A stretch of DNA of 64,000 bases from Pokkaliibacter sp. MBI-7 (lineage in GTDB: Bacteria > Pseudomonadota > Gammaproteobacteria > Pseudomonadales > Balneatricaceae): positions 1 to 64,000 of the forward strand of contig NZ_JARVTG010000003.1 in the NCBI RefSeq assembly GCF_029846635.1, given 5' to 3'. This document shows positions 34,595-42,882 of this stretch, one piece after another (position 1 is the first letter of the stretch; each line of letters starts with the position of its first letter). A program made the position numbers and the translations under genes. The notes beneath the pieces were generated by a model. The model made no database searches. It was not told where the DNA came from and worked only from the letters and a program-made list of their open reading frames with translations.

Positions 34595-36004
34595 ATGAAC
34601 GTAAGGATAAAGAGGGCTGGTGCAGTGAAGGCAGTAAAAACCGTGACCCTGGCCGTCGGCCTGACGGGTGCAGCGATGGGCAGTGGTTTGGCTGGTGCAG
34701 ACACCGACTACGGGTTTGATGTGCATGACAAAGTGCTCAATGACTCGGTGTATTACGCCATTGGCGGCGGCAATGTGATTGCAGGCCCAGTCAGCCGGAA
34801 GACGCCCAACTCCATTGGCTTGGGGGTCGGCTGGAATGCCAACCTCATGTGCGGCAATTTTGATCTCGGAGCAACGGTACAGAACCAATTGAACGGCGTT
34901 ACTAACGGCTTCAAGTCGTTGATGAGTAACGTGATTAATGCCGCGACTGGCGCCGTGGCTTCACTGCCGGCCATGATCATTCAGCGCAGCAATCCACAGC
35001 TCTATGACCTGCTGCAGAATGGCGTACTGCAAGGCAAACTGTCCTTCGACTCTGCCAAGCTCACCTGCGAGAGCATGGCCTCCGATATGACCGATGTGGT
35101 CATGGGGTCTCGATTGGCCCAGCAAGCCAAGGCCGATGCCTACCAGCGGGCAGCAGCCTCCACAACCGATGCCGTACAGGCCAAGGAGCAGGCCGAGAGT
35201 AAAGGCGGCGATGAGGGCATTCAGTGGGTAGGCGGTGCCCGTAAAGGTGGTAAGGGCCAGGATCCCATTAAAGTCATCCGTGATACGGCAGTGGCCGGTG
35301 CCAACGTATTGACCAACCGTACCGTCACCGACACGGGCACCTTCTCCCATGCGACAGGGAGTGAATCCTGTGCCGGTGGCTCGATGTGTCAGGTCTGGAG
35401 CTCTCCTGCCGAACTGGCTGACGACATGGTGAAGGTGCTGGGTGAGAAAACCCTGACCACCTGCACCACCTGCGAACAAGTGGCGGGTAAAGCCGGTACG
35501 GGGCTGATTCCGATGGTCGCCGAGGCCCAGGACTCCATTGCCACCACCCTGGCAGGCCTCGCCAGTGGCTCGCTCAAGGTGACCAATGACAACCTGGCCA
35601 AAGTGTCCGGGGGCGAACTGTTGCAGGTCTCACGCTCCATCATCGACAGCTTACGGGATGACCCTGAACGCTCCCTGCTGGTACAGCGGTTGTCCGGTGA
35701 GTTGGCACTGTCGCGGGTACTGGACAAAGCCATCCTGATGCGCCGTGCCCTCGTCGCCGGTGCCAGTATTCCTGAAGTGCAGAACTCCGATGAGCTACAA
35801 ACCGCTGTAGATAGCAGCCTGGATCAGCTGGACCGGGAAATCGGCTCCCTCAAACAGGAAATGGAGATCCGCAAAATGCTGGCCGAGAACACCGCACTCA
35901 CCTCACTGACCCGTACTGCTGACCGTCGTACCAGCAATGAAGGTACCAATGCACGTCCCTTACCTAATACCGCACCCGGTCTGTACCCGAAGGATGAGGA
36001 ATGA
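34595..36004 (+). CDS. ICE protein TIGR03755 (PFL_4711 family), TraH-like position
   Basis: A 469-residue product; ATG 34595 has GAGGGAGC upstream. It is exported (VTLAVGLTGAAMGSGLAGA), followed by GLGVGWNANLMCGNFDLGATVQNQLNGVTNGFK and long amphipathic helices. The C-terminal third has REIGSLKQEMEIRKMLAENTALTSL coiled coil. Cys pairs (TCTTCEQVAG) probably form disulfides. Family-level match to PFL_4711. It is part of the mating-pair stabilisation set. Confidence 0.88.
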   Translation: MNVRIKRAGAVKAVKTVTLAVGLTGAAMGSGLAGADTDYGFDVHDKVLNDSVYYAIGGGNVIAGPVSRKTPNSIGLGVGWNANLMCGNFDLGATVQNQLNGVTNGFKSLMSNVINAATGAVASLPAMIIQRSNPQLYDLLQNGVLQGKLSFDSAKLTCESMASDMTDVVMGSRLAQQAKADAYQRAAASTTDAVQAKEQAESKGGDEGIQWVGGARKGGKGQDPIKVIRDTAVAGANVLTNRTVTDTGTFSHATGSESCAGGSMCQVWSSPAELADDMVKVLGEKTLTTCTTCEQVAGKAGTGLIPMVAEAQDSIATTLAGLASGSLKVTNDNLAKVSGGELLQVSRSIIDSLRDDPERSLLVQRLSGELALSRVLDKAILMRRALVAGASIPEVQNSDELQTAVDSSLDQLDREIGSLKQEMEIRKMLAENTALTSLTRTADRRTSNEGTNARPLPNTAPGLYPKDEE

Positions 36005-36381
36005 TGGATATGAAACTCTGGCATAACCCTCAGATGTTGCAGCTGGCTCAGCGTGGACTGACATTGACCAGGAAGCTGCTGATCGCAGTGGCCATCCTGG
36101 TAGCGTGCATTGCCACCCTGCTGGTACTGGCTCGCTTTAGCATGAACCACACCGAACAACTGGAGCACTTTAGTCAGTGGTGGAGCCGGCTCAGCCCCTG
36201 GCTGTATCTGTGGCGCATACCGCTGTACGGGGGCTTCTACTGGATGTGGCGTACCAGCCATCACTACATGGTAGAGCACCATGGCGCGGCAAAGGTGCGC
36301 CGTTTTGGTTGGCGTGCCGTCAGCATTATCGCCGCCGTTGAAGTGATCCGCCTGATTCAGATCGTAGGAGGTGCGGCATGA
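36001..36381 (+). CDS. Transfer-operon membrane protein (PFL_4712-like)
   Basis: A 126-residue product overlapping both neighbours by 4 bases. A first membrane segment (LLIAVAILVACIATLLVLA) and a Trp-rich second part (WLYLWRIPLYGGFYWMWRTS), with a last hydrophobic stretch (AVSIIAAVEVIRLIQIVGGA). Similar short proteins lie between TIGR03755 and TraG in this ICE family. Inner-membrane component. Confidence 0.75.
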   Translation: MMDMKLWHNPQMLQLAQRGLTLTRKLLIAVAILVACIATLLVLARFSMNHTEQLEHFSQWWSRLSPWLYLWRIPLYGGFYWMWRTSHHYMVEHHGAAKVRRFGWRAVSIIAAVEVIRLIQIVGGAA

Positions 36382-37925
36382 TCATGGCCGTGGACTCGCA
36401 CCTGGAATACTCCATGGTGCTGCTGGGCTGGTATATCAGCGAAAAGATATGGGCCGTGCTCTCTGACTCCGGGGTGTTTGCGATCCCGTTGATGTTTATG
36501 GTCTACAGCAACTTTGCAGAAATGCGTCGTCAGGGGGCCGATGAGGGTAACAAGGGCGCATTGGGGCTGAACAACCTTGAGATCGATCTGTATCAGGCGC
36601 TCATCGTGATCCTGATTGCACTGCAGCCCTTCATTAACGTCAATCTCAAGGTCGTCTATCCCCCTAACGCAGACAACCTGCATTCGGCACAATGCTCTAT
36701 GAGTGATCAGGGCAAACCTGCAGGCGGTGAAAATGCCTGGACGACAGGCTTTGCCAGCGTCAACGGTATGACGCCTCAAGTGCCTTTCTGGTGGTGGAGC
36801 TGGCATGTCGTGGCCAAGATGATCACCTACCCCGCGATTGCCTCGATCCCCTGTGAGATCAACCTCCGGCAAGTGAAGTACGAACTGAATCAGGAATATA
36901 TCTCTGGAGGCCTGGCCGCAGAACTGGGTGACTTTGCGCGGGACTGCTTTGCCGTATCCAAGTCACGCCTGACGAACCTGAAGCGTGCGGACTATTACAA
37001 GTTCAACGAAGAGCAGCTGCGTGACGTGGACTGGGTTGGTTCGAACTACTTTCTGACTACGCCGGGCTACTACGACACCCATCATGCCAGTCTGCCTAAC
37101 CCCAACTTTCCGTATGATGCGGCAAGGGACGTGGCTCTGCCCAATACCGGGGCCGGTGGCTATCCCACCTGTAAACAGTGGTGGAGTGATGGAAAAGTCG
37201 GTCTGGCCGCGCGTGCGAAAGCGGAGCTGACAGACGATCTGCTGGAACAGCTCTTCGCGATCGGTGTCTCCGATGAAGACTTGCTGCGTACCCTGATGTC
37301 CTCCACCACGATGGAGCGGCCAGGGCGTGCCTTCAGAAGCTATGGCTATTCTGAGTCGGAAGGGGGAAGCGTTGTAGGGGCGCCCGTCGCAGCCCTGAAA
37401 ACCGCCACGGCAGCGGTGGGTATGGGGGTTGCGACTGCCACCGTCATGCCTGCTATGTATCTGGTGCAAACGTCATTGCCCATGGTACAGAGCATGCTGA
37501 TGATGGCCCTGATCATCTCGATGCCCATCGTCATGGTCATGGGTAGCTATAGCTTTGCCACGCTGATGTCGATCACCCTCGCCTACTGCGCGCTGGTCTT
37601 TATGACCTTCTGGTGGGAGCTGGCCCGGTTCGTGGACAACAAACTGGTGGAGATCCTCTACAGCAGCCCCAGTGACGGTTCCCTGTTGGGTTACCTGGCT
37701 GATGACTTTGACAACTGGGTCAGTGACTTTGTGACGGTCACCATGTTTCTGGTATGGCCTGCGTTCTTTCTGGCTGCGATGGGTTGGGCTGGATATAAGA
37801 TGGCATTGATTTCTGATGATATGGGATCAGGGACCAAGCAAGCTGGAGACGCAGGAGAAACGGGTGGAAAACTACTTAAGGATACAGCGATGAAGAAAAT
37901 CAGCAGTAATAGAGACGTAACTTAA
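36378..37925 (+). CDS. traG: TraG N-terminal-type mating-pair protein
   Basis: A 515-residue polytopic membrane protein with the TraG N-terminal domain pattern: VFAIPLMFMVYSNFAEMRRQG, ALIVILIALQPFINVNLKVVY, FWWWSWHVVAKMITYPAIAS and hydrophobic stretches at the C-terminus (TVTMFLVWPAFFLAAMGWAG). A hydrophilic periplasmic domain lies in the middle. It stabilises the mating pair and closes the transfer operon; a terminator follows. Confidence 0.9.
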   Translation: MIMAVDSHLEYSMVLLGWYISEKIWAVLSDSGVFAIPLMFMVYSNFAEMRRQGADEGNKGALGLNNLEIDLYQALIVILIALQPFINVNLKVVYPPNADNLHSAQCSMSDQGKPAGGENAWTTGFASVNGMTPQVPFWWWSWHVVAKMITYPAIASIPCEINLRQVKYELNQEYISGGLAAELGDFARDCFAVSKSRLTNLKRADYYKFNEEQLRDVDWVGSNYFLTTPGYYDTHHASLPNPNFPYDAARDVALPNTGAGGYPTCKQWWSDGKVGLAARAKAELTDDLLEQLFAIGVSDEDLLRTLMSSTTMERPGRAFRSYGYSESEGGSVVGAPVAALKTATAAVGMGVATATVMPAMYLVQTSLPMVQSMLMMALIISMPIVMVMGSYSFATLMSITLAYCALVFMTFWWELARFVDNKLVEILYSSPSDGSLLGYLADDFDNWVSDFVTVTMFLVWPAFFLAAMGWAGYKMALISDDMGSGTKQAGDAGETGGKLLKDTAMKKISSNRDVT

Positions 37926-37936
37926 ATTGAAGCCAG

Positions 37937-37966
37937 ATGAGATGGTGCAATCAAACACCATCTCAT
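37937..37966 (+). terminator. Terminator closing transfer block 2
   Basis: Perfect 11-bp stem ATGAGATGGTG/CACCATCTCAT, 11 bases after the TraG stop. Confidence 0.85.
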
Positions 37967-37989
37967 TTCAGTCTATCTTAACCCCACCG

Positions 37990-38247
37990 CTATAATAGCC
38001 ATCTCCTTCTATGACGATAACCTGACTTTGATGAATCGCTGCAAACGCTTCCGCCAACATCGCAATCTGCAATCGCGTCAGGTAGATGTTTAGCAAGATC
38101 CTTGAACAACCCGCCAACTGCACCCAGTACGATGGCGGCTATCTTCGTTGCCAGTAGCAGTAGTTGTTTGGACAGCAGTATCTGGAAACGTCGATCCTTT
38201 AGACGTTGCAGAAAACCAGCCTTGGTAGCTGAGGTGTGGGCGGGCAT
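37990..38247 (-). CDS. Small membrane protein
   Basis: An 85-residue product with a strong AAGGAG site 6 bases before its ATG at 38247. It has a hydrophobic region near residues 23-48 (LLSKQLLLLATKIAAIVLGAV) and an Arg-rich C-terminus. It converges on TraG. Small membrane proteins beside TraG are often entry-exclusion proteins; this is only a guess from place and size. Confidence 0.5.
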   Translation of the reverse strand: MPAHTSATKAGFLQRLKDRRFQILLSKQLLLLATKIAAIVLGAVGGLFKDLAKHLPDAIADCDVGGSVCSDSSKSGYRHRRRWLL

Positions 38248-38312
38248 GGGACTCTCCTTGTACGCCTGTGGTGGGGGTAAGTTGAATAGAAAATGAGCGG
38301 GTTGTAAAGAAA

Positions 38313-38342
38313 AACCAGCTGAGCCGGATAGCAGAGCTGGTT
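38313..38342 (-). terminator. Terminator of the first DUF1778-GNAT operon
   Basis: Read on the minus strand, AACCAGCT and AGCTGGTT flank a short loop and are followed by TTTTTC. It lies 26 bases after the toxin gene. Confidence 0.82.
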
Positions 38343-38367
38343 CCTGGTAACACCTTTCTGAATATCT

Positions 38368-38937
38368 CTACCCATCGCCCAACGAAGCAATAATGGTGTC
38401 TATATCAAGATACATCAGCGACAACTCAATCGCCTGATCACCGTCAGATATACTTTGCGTGGTTGGTAGTGTGATAAAGCCCAAACTACGATAGAACGCG
38501 ACAGCTCTTGGGTGGGACCAGAGGGCTACCCCCTGCAGACCTGCATGCATTGACACCTTCAGGGCTGAGTGAAATACCGCCTCTACCAACAAATCAGAAC
38601 CAATACCTTGCTTCTGATAGCGGATATCCGTCGCAATCTGCTCTAGCAGCAGTACCGGGATAAGTCGGGGCATGCCTGTGTAGGAGCCGCCTGCAAAATC
38701 ATCTCGCATCAGCTGACCAACGCGGGTTGTGCAGTATCCCACCAAGTTATCGTCAAGGGTGGCCACATATACTTTCAGTTGATGCTCTTTAGCAGTCTTC
38801 TGAAGTTTTCTGGCCGAGCTATTTAGAAAAGTATCACCACAGTCAAACTGCTTAAGTTTCGCTGGAGTGATGGCAATATCAGATTGGGTAAAGGTAGAAA
38901 TCAATACATTACTGGTTTTCTCATGGTCATGGGTCAT
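38368..38937 (-). CDS. GNAT acetyltransferase toxin (TacT-like), TA module 1
   Basis: A 189-residue GNAT protein. DNLVGYCTTRVG, the acetyl-CoA pyrophosphate loop RYQKQGIGSDLL, and AFYRSLGFITLP fit the fold. Toxins of this type acetylate charged tRNA and stop translation. The gene overlaps the DUF1778 antitoxin by 4 bases (ATGA). It has a longer N-terminus (about 30 residues) than the second GNAT at 46437. Confidence 0.88.
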   Translation of the reverse strand: MTHDHEKTSNVLISTFTQSDIAITPAKLKQFDCGDTFLNSSARKLQKTAKEHQLKVYVATLDDNLVGYCTTRVGQLMRDDFAGGSYTGMPRLIPVLLLEQIATDIRYQKQGIGSDLLVEAVFHSALKVSMHAGLQGVALWSHPRAVAFYRSLGFITLPTTQSISDGDQAIELSLMYLDIDTIIASLGDG

Positions 38938-39218
38938 CTTTTTCTTCTGTTCATCAGGGCCCTCAGCGCTTCAGTAGGGGGAGCTGGATTCTGAACAGCC
39001 TCTTCCAACATTGACCATGCCTCCGCATTTAGACGAATCACGCTGGATTCTGCGATGATACGTCTGGCCTGCTCTTGGGCTTGGGCAATGATAAAAGCGC
39101 TCAGATTCACTCCAGCAGACCGTGCAGCCTGCTCTAGCATCAATTTCACTTCCGGCGTTGTTTTAAGTTCAATGCGCGCACTCTTTGAGGCGACATCACT
39201 CAAAGCTTGGTTAGCCAT
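38934..39218 (-). CDS. DUF1778 antitoxin (TacA-like), TA module 1
   Basis: A 94-residue RHH-type antitoxin: SARIELKTTPEVKLMLEQAA, VNLSAFIIAQAQEQARRIIA, then an unfolded C-terminal arm ending ALRALMNRRKR that should neutralise the acetyltransferase. AGAGGA precedes the ATG. Two palindromes upstream (39398, 39453) are likely operators. Confidence 0.9.
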   Translation of the reverse strand: MANQALSDVASKSARIELKTTPEVKLMLEQAARSAGVNLSAFIIAQAQEQARRIIAESSVIRLNAEAWSMLEEAVQNPAPPTEALRALMNRRKR

Positions 39219-39397
39219 AGCTAATCCTCTTCGTCTCTCTCCAGAACATCACAGGGCGACTGCAGCCACAGGGCATCGTTGCCGTGATATGCTTTTACCT
39301 ACGTAAGGTAGGTCACTAGCCAAAAGGCCATTTCATTTCATGTCATGTCTTGGCATGATCAAACTCCTGCGGTAGATAGTGAGTCAAGTTTTTAAAG

Positions 39398-39467
39398 CCG
39401 TACATGGTACGGTTTTAAAACTATACGACCCTCTTTCAAGACAAGTCAATAGCCGTACATAGTACGG
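39398..39467 (-). promoter_or_regulatory. Two palindromic operators upstream of TA module 1
   Basis: CCGTACATGGTACGG (39398-39412) and CCGTACATAGTACGG (39453-39467): 6-bp arms CCGTAC/GTACGG with 3-base centres, 40 bases apart. An RHH antitoxin repressing its own operon would bind such sites. A related site lies upstream of TA module 5 (47246). Confidence 0.75.
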
Positions 39468-39501
39468 AAAAAAGATACATATATTCATCGGATTACATCA
39501 C

Positions 39502-39821
39502 TTGAAATCAGGCCTCCGCACACCAATATCGATACGTGCTGCCATTCGGTATCAACAGTTAAATGATCCGAAAGTTAAAGTGAAGCAAACGGCTGCTCGC
39601 CGCACTTGGGTCTACTCCATCACTATTGAAGATCCTTCAGGCCCCTACCATGTTTTTTTGAGTTGAAACGTGCTGCAAAGGAAAAGCCACAAGACTTGAA
39701 CCTGGTCGTGGAAAGCGCGTACCACGAGACAGAGGATAAACCGTCGGTATTGGGGAGCATGGGATTTGTGCTTCTTTGCGGTAAGATCTATACAAACAAA
39801 CCAGTGGCGACAAAACGATAG
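39502..39821 (+). pseudogene. Frameshifted hypothetical gene
   Basis: Two adjoining frames read as one protein: LKSGLRTPISIRAAIRYQQL then AARRTWVYSITIEDPSGPYHVF, and after the break ELKRAAKEKPQDLNLVVESA then LGSMGFVLLCGKIYTNKPVA, ending at 39821. The break is in a run of seven T (about 39652-39658), where one more T restores the frame. The true start is uncertain. Homopolymer slippage or sequencing error are both possible. Family unknown. Confidence 0.6.
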
Positions 39822-39837
39822 GCCTAGAAACGAAAAA

Positions 39838-39853
39838 AGCGCCAAGAGGCGCT
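39838..39853 (+). terminator. Terminator after the frameshifted gene
   Basis: AGCGCC-AAGA-GGCGCT hairpin, preceded by six A and followed by ATTTTC; it may act in both directions. Confidence 0.75.
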
Positions 39854-40001
39854 ATTTTCGTGCATTAAAGCAGATCCGGACACCACTCGGTTTTCACCTC
39901 GGCTCACCTTGCGTGGGCACTAGATTGCTCTAGCTGGGAAGCGCTCGATCTCATCCGGTCAGTCGCTTCGACAAAACAAAAGCAAACTATATTGAGCAAA
40001 T

Positions 40002-40026
40002 TTGTCAATATAAAAGATATTGACAA
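40002..40026. promoter_or_regulatory. Orphan 10-bp inverted repeat
   Basis: TTGTCAATAT and ATATTGACAA with spacer AAAAG. It contains TTGACA on each strand, so it could be a pair of -35 elements or an operator. No gene starts near it, the nearest (40104) ends beside it. Confidence 0.55.
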
Positions 40027-40103
40027 TATCCCTCTCCAGAAGTACTTTGAATAGGCAAGCTATGTAGGAGTGTTAATTATGTATCAACCAGGCCCCGGCC
40101 CCA

Positions 40104-40616
40104 TTATAGTTTAGTGTTACCATTCACTGACGTTCTGAGCTTTGCGAGAAGATCATTTCCCGTTGCCACGGCATCGTTCATGTCGCTCAGAACACGTCTT
40201 AGTAGTTTCAGCTTCCTTTCCCTATCAAAATTACGTGACTCAAAATCACTACTGTACATATGAGTGGTGCATTCTTGGATCGCAAGAATTTGGTTGTAGA
40301 ACTCCAATATATCTGCAGATAGCGCTTCAGGCAGATGCCACTTGTCTTGCCCCCAGACAATTAGATCCGTAATCCCCTGCGTGACAATGACATAGGGAAA
40401 ATAGTCTGATTCAGACTCTGCCCTAGTAATCGCTGATTCCAAGCCTTCTGCAGAAGATTTCATCACTTTGACCCGCGAAGCTACGTCCGAAGTCACCATC
40501 CGATGAAAGCTGCCTTTGGATCGCTTATTCTTCCATAGATCAACCACCAACGGGCCTACCACCGACCCCATGAAAGCCGCAACCACAACTGCGATGGGCT
40601 GTTCTAACCAAGCCAT
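40104..40616 (-). CDS. Membrane-anchored hypothetical protein
   Basis: A 170-residue product with AAGGGGA before its ATG. One N-terminal membrane segment (IAVVVAAFMGSVVGPLVVDLW), then a basic junction and a helical cytoplasmic domain (FPYVIVTQGITDLIVWGQDKW, KLKLLRRVLSDMNDAVATGN). No family recognised. The layout is like small anchored proteins in defence islands but that is not evidence of function. Confidence 0.6.
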   Translation of the reverse strand: MAWLEQPIAVVVAAFMGSVVGPLVVDLWKNKRSKGSFHRMVTSDVASRVKVMKSSAEGLESAITRAESESDYFPYVIVTQGITDLIVWGQDKWHLPEALSADILEFYNQILAIQECTTHMYSSDFESRNFDRERKLKLLRRVLSDMNDAVATGNDLLAKLRTSVNGNTKL

Positions 40617-40642
40617 ACGTAATCCCCTTCTTCGCTACCCTA

Positions 40643-40908
40643 TTAGATTCCAAATGCCCTAGTGCGCATCCATTGCATAGCTATCTCATTCTGAGAACGA
40701 AGTTTCGCACGGGTAGTTTCACTGAGAGGCAGGCCTTCAGCATAGACGAGATCTGTTAGGCCACTTATATTATACGGCTGATTTGAGAGTGAACATCACC
40801 AGACTCAACTTCGTCTTCACCATGCTGCTCACGCTCAATGAGCCATTTGAGCTGTGCAAGCTCTTTCTCGATAACGACGATCAGTGCAATCTGCCAATCG
40901 TTTGACAT
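40643..40908 (-). pseudogene. Frameshifted small gene
   Basis: ATG 40908 has GAGAGGA 4-9 bases upstream and opens MSNDWQIALIVVIEKELAQL, KWLIEREQHGEDEVESGDVH, stopping at 40765 after 47 codons. A second frame continues directly: SGLTDLVYAEGLPLSETTRA, KLRSQNEIAMQWMRTRAFGI, to the stop at 40643. The join is in an AT-rich stretch at about 40770. The full protein would be about 88 residues. Family unknown. Confidence 0.5.
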
Positions 40909-40946
40909 GTATTCCTCTCCCTGAGCCTATTCGAGCGCCTCTTAAA

Positions 40947-41273
40947 TTACGCGGGATTTGCACCTTCAATACTTTCAAACTGGGTGATTTTCACATCACC
41001 GTCTGGAAACTTAGCTTTGATCTCCAGCTCGCCCCCCATAGCCTGAATAACATCTCTCAAAGAGGAGATGTACATGTCGGTTCGACGTTCCAGTTTTGAA
41101 ATTGCAGCTTGCTTGACCTTTAGTTTATCCGCCAGGTCCTGTTGCGATAGCTGTCTAGCATGGCGAAGTTCAGCAAGAGGCATCTCCTGCATCATTGCAT
41201 GTACTTTCTCCTGCACAGCTCTTTGGGCTTCAGGAGACATTTTAGCTTTCAATACACTGAATGATTTGGCCAT
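40947..41273 (-). CDS. XRE-family antitoxin (HigA-like)
   Basis: A 108-residue product starting MAKSFSVLKAKMSPEAQRAV at ATG 41273. The Cro/CI helix-turn-helix lies near residues 40-75 (RHARQLSQQDLADKLKVKQA, AISKLERRTDMYISSLRDVI). It follows the toxin gene with one base between, and an AGGAG site lies in the toxin's last codons. This toxin-first order is typical of HigBA. It should bind the toxin and repress the promoter. Confidence 0.88.
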   Translation of the reverse strand: MAKSFSVLKAKMSPEAQRAVQEKVHAMMQEMPLAELRHARQLSQQDLADKLKVKQAAISKLERRTDMYISSLRDVIQAMGGELEIKAKFPDGDVKITQFESIEGANPA

Positions 41274-41274
41274 C

Positions 41275-41652
41275 TTAATTTTCTCCTGAGTCGCTAGTGG
41301 CAGACTCTTGCTCAAGCTCCATCAGATGCTCGTCATAGAGCCTGTCAGCAACAGGGATAAACTGATCATAAAAGCGCTTGTTCCCTGTTTTATCGCCTCC
41401 AATCAGCAGTATTGCCATACGTCTGGGGTTAAAGGCGTAGAAAATACGATATGGGTGACCTGAGTGTTGGATCCTTAGCTCTCGCATGTGACCATGGCGG
41501 GAGCCACTTATTGCTGAACTATGTGGGTGAGGCAGATTCGGGCCATGCTGTTCAAGAAGCTCAACTGAAGCCGTGACACTGACTTGCTCACTCTCAGTCA
41601 AAGCATTCCACCACACTTCAAACTCATCCGTGTATTCAACCTCATGGCTCAT
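41275..41652 (-). CDS. RelE/HigB-type toxin (Gp49-like)
   Basis: A 125-residue product. Motifs: FEVWWNALTESEQVSVTASV, ELLEQHGPNLPHPHSSAISG, MRELRIQHSGHPYRIFYAFN and AILLIGGDKTGNKRFYDQFI are those of phage-derived Gp49-like/HigB toxins, which cut mRNA, usually on the ribosome. First gene of the two-gene operon. Confidence 0.9.
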   Translation of the reverse strand: MSHEVEYTDEFEVWWNALTESEQVSVTASVELLEQHGPNLPHPHSSAISGSRHGHMRELRIQHSGHPYRIFYAFNPRRMAILLIGGDKTGNKRFYDQFIPVADRLYDEHLMELEQESATSDSGEN

Positions 41653-41671
41653 TCAAATATAACCTTTGCGG

Positions 41672-41689
41672 AATATTTGATCAATATTT
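41672..41689 (-). promoter_or_regulatory. Near-palindrome upstream of HigBA-like operon
   Basis: AATATTTGATCAATATTT lies about 20 bases before the toxin start; the two halves differ by one inserted base. A likely operator for the XRE antitoxin. Confidence 0.5.
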
Positions 41690-41793
41690 GGGCGACCCAT
41701 AACGGGCTGTGCTATGAAGACTGAGCTTACCCTTCCTCATCGTTCTAGCATCCCTTTCACATGGTTCTTTTCGCGTGACACTGACGAAAAAAC

Positions 41794-41821
41794 GGCAGAC
41801 CGCCTGAGAGTACGGCCTGCC
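41794..41821 (-). terminator. Terminator of the DUF4282 unit
   Basis: On the minus strand GGCAGGCCG and CGGTCTGCC pair and are followed by GTTTTTTC. It lies 8 bases after the DUF4282 stop. Confidence 0.85.
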
Positions 41822-41828
41822 AACATCA

Positions 41829-42107
41829 TCAAACAGGCTCTTTTAACTCTGTCGCTGCCGCTGTTTTCTGTAGGTTTTCATGGATCTTAAACAGCACCAG
41901 GAACAGCTCACACCAGATCCGGGCAGCCACTGCGCCACCAATCATGGCAGCCAGCCCTGTCAGAAAACCAAAAAAAGTTATCCGATAGCCACCGAACATC
42001 ATGCCCAGACCTGATACCACTGCAAACAGCAGCATCAACCAATAGACAACAGTGATGATCTTGGGGGTGATCATGGTATCGAAGTGCAGAATGTCCCTGA
42101 TATTCAT
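41829..42107 (-). CDS. DUF4282 membrane protein
   Basis: A 92-residue product; AAGGAGA precedes its ATG. It starts MNIRDILHFDTMITPKIITVVYW, then two membrane segments (LMLLFAVVSGLGMMFGG, FLTGLAAMIGGAVAARIWCE) and a short helical tail. The start fits DUF4282 closely. Function not known. Confidence 0.8.
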   Translation of the reverse strand: MNIRDILHFDTMITPKIITVVYWLMLLFAVVSGLGMMFGGYRITFFGFLTGLAAMIGGAVAARIWCELFLVLFKIHENLQKTAAATELKEPV

Positions 42108-42171
42108 GAATATCTCCTTATCTGAGTCAGGGGAAAGGCAGCCAGGCTACCTGTGATGTTGAGCACGAAGC

Positions 42172-42588
42172 TCAAAAGTCGACGTCCAGATCAGCCATGT
42201 ACTCCAACAGCCAGACACCCGAGCCTCTGCGCTGGTAGATAATGACCTTATCCAGTTCTTTAATGAGGTGGTGGCCAGCCTCTGCTGGCACACTGAAGGT
42301 AGCCTTGGCGTGGTAGACCAGTTGCCCTCTCGATGACTCCTGCTGAGTCAGTCGATAAGTGTGAATAATGCAACGTTGCTGGGTTTCACGCTCACAGGTT
42401 TTGACCAGCTCATCAATGATGGCGTTGTCAGCGGGGCCAGAGGGATAAAAGGAGTCCGCAAGAAAGACATAGCCCAGCAGCAGGAGATTCAACAGCAGAA
42501 TGAGAGGCTGGTCCAGAAAGTACGCGCCCCACATCAGAGTGACAAAGAGAGCAGTGGCCACAAGCCACTTATTGGAAAGTAGATGCAT
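42172..42588 (-). CDS. Membrane protein
   Basis: A 138-residue product; ATG 42588 has AAGGA 7 bases upstream (a TTG at 42606 would add six residues). Two membrane segments (WLVATALFVTLMWGAYFL, LILLLNLLLLGYVFLADSF) precede a cytoplasmic domain (CIIHTYRLTQQESSRGQLVY, HHLIKELDKVIIYQRRGSGV). It lies 64 bases upstream of, and probably in one unit with, the DUF4282 gene. No family recognised. Confidence 0.62.
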   Translation of the reverse strand: MHLLSNKWLVATALFVTLMWGAYFLDQPLILLLNLLLLGYVFLADSFYPSGPADNAIIDELVKTCERETQQRCIIHTYRLTQQESSRGQLVYHAKATFSVPAEAGHHLIKELDKVIIYQRRGSGVWLLEYMADLDVDF

Positions 42589-42882
42589 CAGATCGTCCTT
42601 GATCAATCAAAAACAGAGTGCTGTCAGTCAGCAGCCACCCTTTTCTGCGTCACATTACATACATGGCGCCATGTTCCGGCGGCGCGAGACAGATTTTGTC
42701 ACCAGAAGCGGATAAAAAGTCACAATACGAATATAAAGAACAATATTACTTTTATCCCACATGCGATATAAGAATAGTTCCAGCAGTGTTGCCCTTTTTA
42801 TAACTTTATCACTTGCCCCCTTTCATAAACACCTTATGGGCGCATAATTATGAAAATATAAAGCTCCTTTCAGGAGGTCACT